DNA of 49,147 nucleotides from Cytophagales bacterium. GTDB taxonomy: Bacteria; Bacteroidota; Bacteroidia; Cytophagales; Thermoflexibacteraceae. A program made the position numbers and the translations under genes. Below the pieces are notes generated by a model. It saw only the letters and a program-made list of their open reading frames with translations. It was not told the DNA's origin and did not search any database. This document shows positions 35,368-42,531 of the stretch, piece by piece (within the stretch, counting starts at the first letter, position 1; every line of letters begins with the position of its first letter). The DNA is taken from the NCBI GenBank assembly GCA_013298985.1, contig JAAFJS010000011.1, forward strand, positions 1 through 49,147, in the 5' to 3' direction.

Positions 35368-36513
35368 ATGTTTTCCGATTTTGATAAATACCTCAGCCAA
35401 ACTTGGCAAAAAGCCGCCCAGCAAGAACTCAAAGCCAAGAACTTTGAAGAACTTATAGATTGGAAAACAGAAGAAGGTTTTGTATTAAAAGCACTCTATC
35501 AGGCAAATAACCTCAAAAGTATAGACTATCTCAAAACCTTTCACCAATCACTTTACAATCCAAGCCAGCCCAAGCACAGCACGCGCAACTGCCAACAAAT
35601 TGCCGCAACCGATGCCCACAAAGCAAATCTGTTAGCACTTGAAGCACTCAATAATGGAGTAAATGAAATCGCTTTTATCATTGCCGAAGATGAAAATGAA
35701 TACGATTTATTGTTGGATAACTTACTCAAAAACATCTTATTACCTCATTGCGCGGTTTCGTTTGTATGCAGCGCGGGTCAGTCCTTAAAACTAATACAAG
35801 CCTACATCAGCTACGCAGAGAAATACGTTGTTGATTTGGAGCAAACCCTCTCTGGCTCACTGCTGATTACTGACCAACAAAACATAAGAAGCCAGCTATT
35901 AAAAATCTTAATAGAAGTTACTAAAAAATTTCCTAATTTTTTAGTAATCAATATATTAGAAAAAGACAGCCTAATTACAGACAGAAATGCAAAATTATTG
36001 GCAAATGCAGTAAATACAATTAATGAACTTGCAGAAAAAGGCGTTTCTCTAAAAAAGAGTATTGGAAAAATGCAATTTTCTGTGTATATCACCAATAATT
36101 ATTTCATGGAAATAGCTGGTTTGCGCGCCTTGCGAATGTTATTTACCGAAATAGCCAAAGAATACGGACTCCAAGATTACAAACCTTACCATGTTCATAT
36201 TCAAGCACTTACTACACTTGCCATTGATGAAAAAACGGTATCAGAACCAGACTGGAATATGCTCAGTAACACCACCCAAGCAATGGCGGCAGTGATTGGT
36301 GGTTGCAACATACTAACCGTTTTGCCGCATCGGCAACGCATAGAAGATGCTGACAGCTTCTCCTTGCGTATCGCGCGCAATGTGTATAATTTGCTGGCAG
36401 AAGAATCTTACTTCGAGGCAGGCACAGACATTGCAGCAGGTTCTTATTACATTGATATTCTGACAGATAAGGTAGCTGAAACGACTTGGGACAAGTTCAG
36501 GAAGCGTAGCTAA
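35368..36513 (+). CDS. Methylmalonyl-CoA mutase small-subunit-like protein
   Basis: A 381-residue protein with features of the MutA/MutB barrel: SDFDKYLSQTWQKAAQQELK near the start, DWKTEEGFVLKALYQANNL, and late motifs MAAVIGGCNILTVLP, DSFSLRIARNVYNLLAEES and EAGTDIAAGSYYIDILTD. The small subunit (MutA) does not bind cobalamin and supports the catalytic MutB. At 381 residues it is shorter than the MutA proteins I recall and ends at the barrel, without a B12-binding domain. MutB is usually next to mutA but is absent here, so the protein may pair with a distant MutB or have another role. The conversion of methylmalonyl-CoA and succinyl-CoA is the family's reaction. Confidence 0.82.
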   Translation: MFSDFDKYLSQTWQKAAQQELKAKNFEELIDWKTEEGFVLKALYQANNLKSIDYLKTFHQSLYNPSQPKHSTRNCQQIAATDAHKANLLALEALNNGVNEIAFIIAEDENEYDLLLDNLLKNILLPHCAVSFVCSAGQSLKLIQAYISYAEKYVVDLEQTLSGSLLITDQQNIRSQLLKILIEVTKKFPNFLVINILEKDSLITDRNAKLLANAVNTINELAEKGVSLKKSIGKMQFSVYITNNYFMEIAGLRALRMLFTEIAKEYGLQDYKPYHVHIQALTTLAIDEKTVSEPDWNMLSNTTQAMAAVIGGCNILTVLPHRQRIEDADSFSLRIARNVYNLLAEESYFEAGTDIAAGSYYIDILTDKVAETTWDKFRKRS

Positions 36514-36555
36514 AAATAGATAGAGCAATCAAATAAATCACCTAAGATGTTGTTT

Positions 36556-37146
36556 TTATCGCGTAGCTTTTACATCAATCTCCCAGTGTGCTGGTTTTCG
36601 CGTTTCTCCTTGCTGGGCTATATCTTCGCCCACATAATCCCCAAAACAAGCCAACACTTGCGTATAGTTTTCTAAGCGATTGGCGAGGTAGTCATCTATT
36701 TCTCTGAAAATTCCTTCCAAATCCTCTGATTTTTTAGCATTCCTAAAATCTATGAGCCATTTGCCTTTGAAGGTCTTCACACTTTTTTCGATAGGGCGAT
36801 TGATACGAATTTTGGGCATCAGGAAAAGGTCGAGAATCGAAAACCAATAATAACTTTTGTGTAAGTTATCCCTGACCACCAAGCCCGAAAAAGGCGCGTA
36901 GGCAAGCATTTTTCGCGCCGCCAAGTCATCAATGATAAATGTAAAAGGCTCATTATCTGCACTTACTAAATCCCAATTTTTCACATTGATTCTTTGTCTT
37001 TTCTCTTTGACATCTACAAACAAATCCCGCCCTTCGCAGTATTTGAGCAAGCGAAAGTCGGGCATTTTCAAAGACGACGAATGGTCATCAAACAAAAACT
37101 GCATTTCGTTCAAATGATTTTTGAACGCCTGTTCGAAGGAAATCAT
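36556..37146 (-). CDS. Hypothetical protein with a PD-(D/E)XK-like motif
   Basis: A 196-residue protein from ATG 37146; a longer frame reaching 37227 would run into the tRNA-like RNA and is rejected. The N-terminus reads MISFEQAFKNHLNEMQFLFD. The segment MPDFRLLKY then LFVDVKEKRQRI holds a PD and, about 14 residues on, DVK, which fits the PD-(D/E)xK core of restriction-endonuclease-like folds. The rest is YYWFSILDLFLMPKIRINRP and a helical C-terminus. No other recognisable domain or signal peptide is present. It starts 38 bases downstream of the 3' end of the tRNA-like copy 1, on the same strand. Nuclease activity is a guess from the motif. Confidence 0.6.
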   Translation of the reverse strand: MISFEQAFKNHLNEMQFLFDDHSSSLKMPDFRLLKYCEGRDLFVDVKEKRQRINVKNWDLVSADNEPFTFIIDDLAARKMLAYAPFSGLVVRDNLHKSYYWFSILDLFLMPKIRINRPIEKSVKTFKGKWLIDFRNAKKSEDLEGIFREIDDYLANRLENYTQVLACFGDYVGEDIAQQGETRKPAHWEIDVKATR

Positions 37147-37183
37147 TAGTAGGAAACTATTTTTTGGGTAGTTAAGTTTTAGC

Positions 37184-37341
37184 TGTAGGGGAAGGACTCG
37201 AACCTTCACAGAGTAGTTAGTCGGCAAAATGAAATGAGATGTTCTTCCAGAGGAGGCATCTCAATTTCTTTTATTGGATTTATTCTATTTCCTCCACCCC
37301 CGAGATAGGAGGGCATGGCTGCCAAATTTCATCACCCTACA
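37184..37341 (-). ncRNA. tRNA-like RNA with a giant variable region, copy 1
   Basis: Read on the minus strand, a 158-nt RNA. TGTAGGG (37341-37335) pairs with CCCTACA (37190-37184) as a perfect 7-bp acceptor. A 3-bp D stem (ATG/CAT) holds a 12-nt loop with GG. The anticodon stem CCCTC/GGGGG has a 7-nt loop CTATCTC. The T arm is GAAGG-TTCGAGT-CCTTC. Between anticodon and T arms lies an 84-nt variable region, where AAATTGAGATG (37267-37257) pairs with CATCTCATTT (37241-37232). The anticodon would read AUC, and base 37 is a pyrimidine, which is unusual. The next base, G, is the discriminator position; CCA is not encoded. Copy 2 lies at 37921-38076. Confidence 0.7.
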
Positions 37342-37374
37342 TTATTAAATTGTTGATACTTCACCTCGAACTTT

Positions 37375-37435
37375 GGCAACAGCTTTAGCTTTGCTAACAG
37401 TTCTATAACTTTACCAACAGTTCTAAAAACTTCGG
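37375..37435. repeat. GGCAAC-family palindromic repeat, copy C
   Basis: GGCAACAGCTTTAGCTTTGC (37375-37394), followed by TAACAGTT, matches the core of copy A. AGC and GGCAA pair with GCT and TTGCT around a short loop. Two further ACAGTTCTA-type words follow (37397-37405 and 37416-37424). It lies in the leader region of tRNA-like copy 1. Confidence 0.45.
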
Positions 37436-37450
37436 CATATTATTAAAAAC

Positions 37451-37483
37451 AAAAAAGGTATGCACAAGATGCACACCCTTTTT
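37451..37483 (-). terminator. Intrinsic terminator, minus strand
   Basis: On the minus strand AAAAAGGGTGTGC (37483-37471) pairs with GCATACCTTTTTT (37463-37451) over 13 positions around a 7-nt loop, followed by TGTTTTT. The only non-Watson-Crick pairs are G-U wobbles on this strand; on the plus strand they would be A-C mismatches, so minus-strand use is favoured. Confidence 0.75.
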
Positions 37484-37556
37484 CAACCTTAACCAATAAA
37501 CAACGCATAAAATAGACATTCTCTTTATGAAATAATTTGAGTTGTCTGCTTTATTG
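37484..37556 (-). ncRNA. Possible short transcript between a consensus promoter and a terminator
   Basis: The promoter at 37563-37594 and the terminator at 37451-37483 on the same strand would make an RNA of about 105 nt, of which this is the body. It holds no reading frame longer than a few codons. The end of it resembles the trailer after tRNA-like copy 2 (words like TTATTTTA and TTGTTTA before the terminator). It may be a real small RNA or a decayed copy of the tRNA-like unit. Confidence 0.4.
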
Positions 37557-37562
37557 TTGATG

Positions 37563-37594
37563 CAAAGTTAAAAAAGATTTTTTGATTTTACAAA
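37563..37594 (-). promoter_or_regulatory. Consensus Bacteroidota promoter, minus strand
   Basis: TTTG (37594-37591), 20 bases, TAACTTTG (37570-37563). Sequence and spacing are the same as in the promoter of tRNA-like copy 2, including the following GCATCA. Confidence 0.75.
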
Positions 37595-37761
37595 TATTTC
37601 AAAGAAAATTTCAAAAATTTTGTTTTTTCTAAAAAATTGAATGTTTTATTGAAAAAATAGCAATTTTGTTAAACAAAACATTTTTAGAGGTACTTTTCTC
37701 AAAGATTAATTGATTGTTGCCGATATTTTAAATCCTTGATTTTCAGGCACTTTTGATACTA

Positions 37762-37799
37762 ACAAAAAAGGTATGCCTTTGTATGCACACCTTTTTTCT
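37762..37799 (-). terminator. Intrinsic terminator after tRNA-like copy 2
   Basis: On the minus strand AAAAAAGGTGTGC (37797-37785) pairs with GCATACCTTTTTT (37776-37764), with one G-U wobble that would be a mismatch on the plus strand, followed by TGTT. It lies about 120 nt beyond the 3' end of copy 2 and resembles the terminator at 37451-37483. Confidence 0.7.
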
Positions 37800-37920
37800 G
37801 ATTGTCAGTAAACAATTCTTAAAATAAATACGTTTTTTACAATTTTTTTGGCATTTTTTTCAAAAGTTTGCATAAATTTCAAAGTTCGTTATTAATGTAG
37901 CAAACTTTAATGCCTTTGGC

Positions 37921-38076
37921 TGTAGGGGAAGGACTCGAACCTTCACAGAGTAGTTAGCCTTTCCAAAGGTGAGTTAATACAACGGCGAACCGTTAGCTCA
38001 CTTTCAGAGTAGGTTTATCCCAGCTTCTCCACCCTCGAGATAGGAGGGCATGGCTGCCAAATTTCATCACCCTACA
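37921..38076 (-). ncRNA. tRNA-like RNA with a giant variable region, copy 2
   Basis: A 156-nt minus-strand RNA with the same fold as copy 1. Its acceptor is TGTAGGG (38076-38070) with CCCTACA (37927-37921). The D arm and the anticodon loop CTATCTC are identical, and the anticodon stem is perfectly paired here as CCCTC/GAGGG. The first 50 nt differ from copy 1 at one base and the last 39 or so are identical, yet the middle 70 nt share almost nothing. The middle again forms a long stem, AAAGTGAG (38004-37997) with CTCACCTTT (37973-37965), holding an inner AACGG-TTCG-CCGTT hairpin. A consensus promoter lies 22 bases upstream. No known RNA family is recognised. Confidence 0.75.
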
Positions 38077-38097
38077 TTGATTATGTATTTGATGATG

Positions 38098-38129
38098 CAA
38101 AGTTAAAAAAAACATTCTTTTATTGCAAA
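38098..38129 (-). promoter_or_regulatory. Consensus promoter of tRNA-like copy 2
   Basis: TTTG (38129-38126), 20 bases, TAACTTTG (38105-38098), read on the minus strand. With a start about seven bases downstream, the leader before the RNA would be about 15 nt, suitable for RNase P processing. Confidence 0.8.
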
Positions 38130-38214
38130 TTTTTCAAAGAAAATTTTAAAAATTTGCATAAAATTTAATAAAACACCAATATTATTGAAAATTTCATAAA
38201 ATACTATTTGAAAA

Positions 38215-38694
38215 ATGGACAAAAATTTAGAAATTGATAATACGGATATTCAGATTTTGGCGGAGTTAATGAAAGATGCCAAGACTCCTTATACGGAGAT
38301 TGCAGACAAAATCAATGTTTCGGGGGGGACGGTTCACGTCAGAATGAAAAAATTGGAAAAGATGGGCGTGGTCAGGGGGGCTTCCTTAGATGTCGATTTC
38401 CACAAACTTGGCTATGATATTACTGCGTTTTTGGGGATTTACCTCCAAAAAAGCTCTTTGTATGTGCCTGTTTCTGAGGAACTTGCGGGTATTCCTGAGA
38501 TTCTGAGCCTACACTACACCACTGGCGCATACAGTATTTTTGCGCGTATTATCTGCAAAAACACCAATCACCTCTTAGATGTCCTTCACAATAAAATCCA
38601 AAAAGTCAATGGCATAGAGCGCACTGAAACTTTTATTATCTTAGAAGAAAAACTGAGCAGACCCTTGCAGTTGGACATGGATTTGTTTAAATAA
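38215..38694 (+). CDS. Lrp/AsnC-family transcriptional regulator
   Basis: A 159-residue regulator. The N-terminal helix-turn-helix is DNTDIQILAELMKDAKTPYT then EIADKINVSGGTVHVRMKKL. The C-terminal RAM/AsnC ligand-binding domain follows (about 70-150) with YDITAFLGIYLQKSS and ALHYTTGAYSIFARI-type strands. These proteins form octamers, bind amino acids and control amino-acid or energy genes. The recognition helix motif SGGTVHVRMKKLEKMGV is standard. It is divergent from tRNA-like copy 2 and upstream of scpA. Its ligand and targets are not visible. Confidence 0.94.
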   Translation: MDKNLEIDNTDIQILAELMKDAKTPYTEIADKINVSGGTVHVRMKKLEKMGVVRGASLDVDFHKLGYDITAFLGIYLQKSSLYVPVSEELAGIPEILSLHYTTGAYSIFARIICKNTNHLLDVLHNKIQKVNGIERTETFIILEEKLSRPLQLDMDLFK

Positions 38695-38862
38695 ATGCTT
38701 TTTCAGAAAATATTGTTTTTAGCATTTTTTGAGGCATTTACTTGTCATAAATAGTTCAACAAAATTAGCTTATATCATAGCTTTTTGTATAAAATATTGA
38801 TTATAAGGCATTTGCACAGCTCGCCGCAGCAATTAATTTATAACTTACTAACTCTCTTAATC

Positions 38863-39627
38863 ATGTCTTTTTCTATCAAACTTCCACTTTTTGAGGGACC
38901 TTTTGACCTCTTGCTTTTCTTTATAGAGAGAGATGAGTTGGACATTTATGATATTCCTATCTCGACTATTACGCACGATTTTTTGGATTATATTCATCAG
39001 TTAGGGCAGATGGACATGGAGGTCGCGAGTGAGTTTATCTTGGTGGCGGCTACGCTGATGCGTATTAAGGCAAAAATGTTGCTGCCGCGCACCCCCAAAG
39101 ACGAGGCGGGCAAAGACATAGACCCAAGAGATGAACTGATACGACACTTGTTAGAGTACAAAAAATACAAAGCCGTAGTGGGGCTTTTGGCAGATATGGA
39201 AGCAAGCCGATTGGCAATGGAAGTGCGTGGTAATGTGAATGATGAGGTGCGGCAGATAGCTGAAATAGCGAGCGCGGAGGCAGAGCTGGAAGACTTGGAT
39301 TTGTACAAATTAGTAAAAGCCTACCAAAAAGTATTGCAAAGACTGGAAGCCCAGCAAAATAGACCCATTCATACCGTTATGCCTTATCCTTATACGATTG
39401 AAGGGCAAAAAGAAAGGTTGAGAAGTTTATTCTTGCTACATAAATTGCTTACTTTCGAGGATATTGTGGCTGAAAACCCAAGCAAAATTGTGGTTGTTTT
39501 CAATTTTTTGGCAATCTTAGAAATGTTGCAATTAGCAGAAATTCGCTTGGTTCATGCTGATTCGGAGGCGCGCTACAACAACTTTGTGCTTGCCAAAACT
39601 CAAGAAAAAGAGGAAGTATTTGCTTGA
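38863..39627 (+). CDS. scpA: Segregation and condensation protein A
   Basis: ScpA is the kleisin that links the heads of the chromosomal SMC complex and helps compact and separate chromosomes. The start is ATG 38863, giving 254 residues; a longer frame upstream encodes a peptide unlike any ScpA N-terminus. Motifs are FEGPFDLLLFFIERDELDIY at the N-terminus, VAATLMRIKAKMLLPR, and the C-terminal winged helix with FEDIVAENPSKIVVVFNFLA and ILEMLQLAEIRL. scpB and smc are not adjacent. This is a housekeeping kleisin, separate from the Wadjet-type one at 19.7 kb. It is followed 41 bases on by the cysteine desulfurase gene. Confidence 0.95.
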   Translation: MSFSIKLPLFEGPFDLLLFFIERDELDIYDIPISTITHDFLDYIHQLGQMDMEVASEFILVAATLMRIKAKMLLPRTPKDEAGKDIDPRDELIRHLLEYKKYKAVVGLLADMEASRLAMEVRGNVNDEVRQIAEIASAEAELEDLDLYKLVKAYQKVLQRLEAQQNRPIHTVMPYPYTIEGQKERLRSLFLLHKLLTFEDIVAENPSKIVVVFNFLAILEMLQLAEIRLVHADSEARYNNFVLAKTQEKEEVFA

Positions 39628-39668
39628 AAATCAAAAAATCATTATTTTTGGGTCAAAAAACAAAAAAG

Positions 39669-40820
39669 ATGCGTGTATATTTAGACAATGCGGCAACTAC
39701 GCCCTTAGACAAAGAAGTGTTGGAGGCTATGCTTCCTTTTATGACGGATCATTTTGGAAATCCTTCGTCCATTCATGGGCATGGGAGCAAGGTGAGGGCG
39801 GGCATAGAGCAAGCAAGGAAAAAAATAGCAAGTCTGCTAAATACTTCCCCTTCTGAGATTTTTTTTACCTCTGGCGGAACGGAATCTGACAATATGGCTA
39901 TTCGCAGTGCCATCAGGACGCATAAACTCACACACGCGATTAGCTCGCACATAGAACACCACGCCGTAGAGCATACCCTGGGCGAATTGGAAAAAAATGG
40001 AGAAATTAAGTTGAGTTTTGTCAATATAGATGCAAAAGGAAATGTGGATTTAGCGCATTTGCGAGAACTTTTGGCTACTCACCCGCGCTCTTTGGTTTCG
40101 CTTATGCACGCAAACAATGAAATCGGCAATATACTTGATATAGAGGCAGTTGGAAATATTTGTGAAGAATTTAATGCTTATTTTCACTCTGATACCGTAC
40201 AGACTGTAGGGCATTTTCCGATTGATTTACAAAAAATAAAAGTGCATAGCATCAATGCGGCGGCGCACAAATTCCATGGACCCAAGGGCGTAGGCTTTAT
40301 TTATATTAAAAATGATGCAAAAATTCAGCCTTTTATTACAGGTGGCGCGCAGGAACGAAACATGAGAGGCGGTACTGAAAATGTATATGGAATTGTGGGC
40401 TTGGCAAAGGCTTTGGAAATTGCATCTAATGAAATGGAAAACCATACACATCACATTCTCAGCCTCAAAACCTATATGATTGACCGTTTGAAGGAAATTT
40501 TTGAGGGCGATATAGCCTTTAATGGCGAATCGGCAAATCTCTCGCATAGTTTATATACTGTTTTGAACGTTAGCCTGCCAGCTTCTGCGGATAACGACAT
40601 GATTTTGTTCAACTTAGACATTCACAAAATTTCTGCTTCGGGCGGAAGTGCCTGTTCCAGTGGCTCTGACGTAGGTTCTCACGTATTGCGCGCTATCAAG
40701 GCAAACCCTGCACGCGCCAATGTCCGTTTTTCGTTCAGTAAGTATAACACCAAAGAAGAAATAGACTATGTGGTAGAAAAATTAGCTGCGATTTATCACA
40801 TAGAAAATGTAATGGCGTAA
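39669..40820 (+). CDS. Cysteine desulfurase (IscS/NifS group)
   Basis: A PLP enzyme of 383 residues that takes sulfur from cysteine for iron-sulfur clusters and thio-modified tRNAs. ATG 39669 is preferred (MRVYLDNAATTPLDKEV); an in-frame TTG at 39624 adds 15 residues without family support. Key residues are the PLP Lys, K201 in AAAHKFHGPKG, and the catalytic Cys, C329 in GGSACSSGSDVGSHV. The motifs FTSGGTESDNMAI and LMHANNEIG are typical. No iscU or scaffold gene is adjacent. It is likely cotranscribed with scpA. Confidence 0.95.
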   Translation: MRVYLDNAATTPLDKEVLEAMLPFMTDHFGNPSSIHGHGSKVRAGIEQARKKIASLLNTSPSEIFFTSGGTESDNMAIRSAIRTHKLTHAISSHIEHHAVEHTLGELEKNGEIKLSFVNIDAKGNVDLAHLRELLATHPRSLVSLMHANNEIGNILDIEAVGNICEEFNAYFHSDTVQTVGHFPIDLQKIKVHSINAAAHKFHGPKGVGFIYIKNDAKIQPFITGGAQERNMRGGTENVYGIVGLAKALEIASNEMENHTHHILSLKTYMIDRLKEIFEGDIAFNGESANLSHSLYTVLNVSLPASADNDMILFNLDIHKISASGGSACSSGSDVGSHVLRAIKANPARANVRFSFSKYNTKEEIDYVVEKLAAIYHIENVMA

Positions 40821-40876
40821 ATACACCTTCTTTTTTGTATTGGACTTGTTTAGTTTAAGAAGTCATTATGTCTTTC

Positions 40877-40945
40877 GCACACAGATAACACTGATTTAAA
40901 AAATTTTATCCTTGAAAATCTGCCTAATCTGTGTTATCAGTGTGC
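40877..40945. repeat. Dispersed inverted repeat, CACAGATAAC family, copy 2
   Basis: GCACACAGATAACACTGATT (40877-40896) pairs with AATCTGTGTTATCAGTGTGC (40926-40945) with two mismatches. It shares arms and interior words with the copy at 348-436. It lies between the convergent cysteine desulfurase and coaE genes. Confidence 0.65.
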
Positions 40946-40988
40946 CTAATTTATTAAATAAACCTCCCAAGCAAGTTCATTATAAAAA

Positions 40989-41603
40989 TCATGCCACCTG
41001 AGCCAAAGCCACAAAACGCTGGTGAAGCTCTAAAACCTGTGGAATAAGTGCCTGCGCTCCGTCATTCTGAATCAAAAAATCTGCTTTGGTAATCTTTTCA
41101 TTTTCAGGCATTTGCTTGCCAATGATGGCTATTATTTCCTCGCGACTGCGCTGCGGGTCGCGTGCTTGTATGCGTGTGAGGCGGACTTCGAGAGGCGCAG
41201 TAACCACGATAATTTTGTCCAGTTCTTTGTAGCCGCCTGCCTCGTAGAGCAATGCCGCTTCCTTCAAAAGATATGAATATTTGCCTTTGTGTTCCTCAAA
41301 CCATGCTTCGGAATCCTGTCCTACTTTGGGGTGAACTAAGCTGTTCATTAACAGTGTTTTATCATTGTTTATAAATACTTTTTCTGCCAAATAGCGTCTA
41401 TTCAGTTCGCCATTGGGCAGGTATGCTTCCTCTCCAAAATTTTCTTTTATCTCGCTGATTAGCAATGGATTGTGCGTGATAAGCCACTTAGCTCGCGTAT
41501 CTGCATCATAAACGGGGATTCCTAATTGGCGAAATATCAGTGCCACTACGCTTTTACCCACCCCGATTCCGCCTGTTATCCCTATTTTTAAGGTTTTTTG
41601 CAT
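40989..41603 (-). CDS. coaE: Dephospho-CoA kinase
   Basis: CoaE phosphorylates dephospho-CoA, the last step of coenzyme A synthesis. The 204-residue protein starts MQKTLKIGITGGIGVGKSVV with the P-loop GGIGVGKS at about residues 11-18. It also has VYDADTRAKWLI near residue 31 and the LLYEAGGYKELDKIIVV and RIQARDPQRSREEI motifs. The length is typical. The gene overlaps the end of the YbbR-like gene by 50 bases and follows yajC. The yajC - ybbR - coaE order is common in Bacteroidota. Confidence 0.95.
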   Translation of the reverse strand: MQKTLKIGITGGIGVGKSVVALIFRQLGIPVYDADTRAKWLITHNPLLISEIKENFGEEAYLPNGELNRRYLAEKVFINNDKTLLMNSLVHPKVGQDSEAWFEEHKGKYSYLLKEAALLYEAGGYKELDKIIVVTAPLEVRLTRIQARDPQRSREEIIAIIGKQMPENEKITKADFLIQNDGAQALIPQVLELHQRFVALAQVA

Positions 41604-42531
41604 ATTTTAATTTGATTTTTGATGGTGTAAAACTACTACTTTTGATGCCTTTGGGCAAATAGACCATAGGAATAATCGTAGAATCAGTCAAATCTTTCTT
41701 TTTGAAGTCAATCATTGCCTTGATAGTATCTGCAAATATCTGGTTTTCATTTTCTTTTCTGAGCCAGTAGTGCAAAACAATAGATTTTTCGGAAATAGTT
41801 GCTGAGGAATCCGCAGGGAAATTAACTAACTGGACAGGAATAATTTGATTGCGCTGTACAAAATAAGCCACTTGAAAACTTACTTTTACCTGTTCTATTT
41901 CTGGTTTCAGCAGTAATTGATTTTGAGGCAAATAAGTCAGTGGGACATTTTTTTCATAATTTTCCTCTATTTCTTGGTCTTCTAACTGCAAAAACAAGGT
42001 ATCTGAAAACTGATTGAGTATGGAATTTGCACCCCTGAATATGACTTGGCTGGGCGTAATTTCTACCTTTGAGGTTACTTGATAACCTTCTTTGGTAGAT
42101 ATTTGTGCGCGGGGAAGGCTGATTTGGACTTTTTTTGTGGTGATTTTATCATATTCCAATACAAGTGTATCTGGGATAATATGGTGAATTTTTAGCTCTT
42201 TGAGGTGGTTGATAAAGTAGGGTATAAATTTTTTGGTATCGAACTTCTTGACTCTCAGCGCATTTATCAAATCAATGGAAATAGGCTCTACGCCAATCCC
42301 AAAATTTTTGCGGAACAAACTCCACCCTTGTCCCGTTACCTCTATGCTGAGGGTGGTAGGCGGTGGAGTAAGCGCAACGACCTGTTGCTGACTGGTTCTG
42401 AACACGACTGGATAAGCAATACGAGTGAGGTAGGTCTTATTCAGTGCATTAAAAAACCAAATAGCAGTCGCGGTAAGCACACAGAGGGCAATTGCCTTCA
42501 AGTCCCAATTTTTATTACGACTTTCTTTCAC
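41554..42531 (-). CDS. YbbR-like domain protein
   Basis: A 325-residue protein with one N-terminal transmembrane segment (about residues 10-28, LKAIALCVLTATAIWFFNAL). Repeated beta-rich YbbR units follow, as in TLSIEVTGQGWSLFRKNFGI and KVEITPSQVIFRGANSILNQ. It would be anchored in the inner membrane with the repeats outside. In other bacteria YbbR (CdaR) modulates a di-AMP cyclase, but no cdaA is next to it here. It overlaps yajC by 17 bases at its start and coaE by 50 at its end. Its C-terminal tail KNLKNRDNRRNRGG is read from the first bases of coaE in another frame. Confidence 0.88.
   Translation of the reverse strand: MKESRNKNWDLKAIALCVLTATAIWFFNALNKTYLTRIAYPVVFRTSQQQVVALTPPPTTLSIEVTGQGWSLFRKNFGIGVEPISIDLINALRVKKFDTKKFIPYFINHLKELKIHHIIPDTLVLEYDKITTKKVQISLPRAQISTKEGYQVTSKVEITPSQVIFRGANSILNQFSDTLFLQLEDQEIEENYEKNVPLTYLPQNQLLLKPEIEQVKVSFQVAYFVQRNQIIPVQLVNFPADSSATISEKSIVLHYWLRKENENQIFADTIKAMIDFKKKDLTDSTIIPMVYLPKGIKSSSFTPSKIKLKYAKNLKNRDNRRNRGG

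Noticed and set aside
37147-37227. Upstream extension of the 196-residue protein to 37227
   Set aside because: It would place the start inside the tRNA-like RNA, and the added residues look unlike a protein N-terminus. ATG 37146 fits better.
37184-38076. tmRNA or two-piece tmRNA
   Set aside because: The RNAs have a clear anticodon arm with a 7-nt loop and are only about 157 nt. tmRNA lacks an anticodon arm, is over 300 nt, and carries a tag frame, which I cannot find.
38785-38862. N-terminal extension of ScpA
   Set aside because: The peptide before MSFSIKLPLFEGPFD is unlike known ScpA starts and lies in AT-rich leader sequence.
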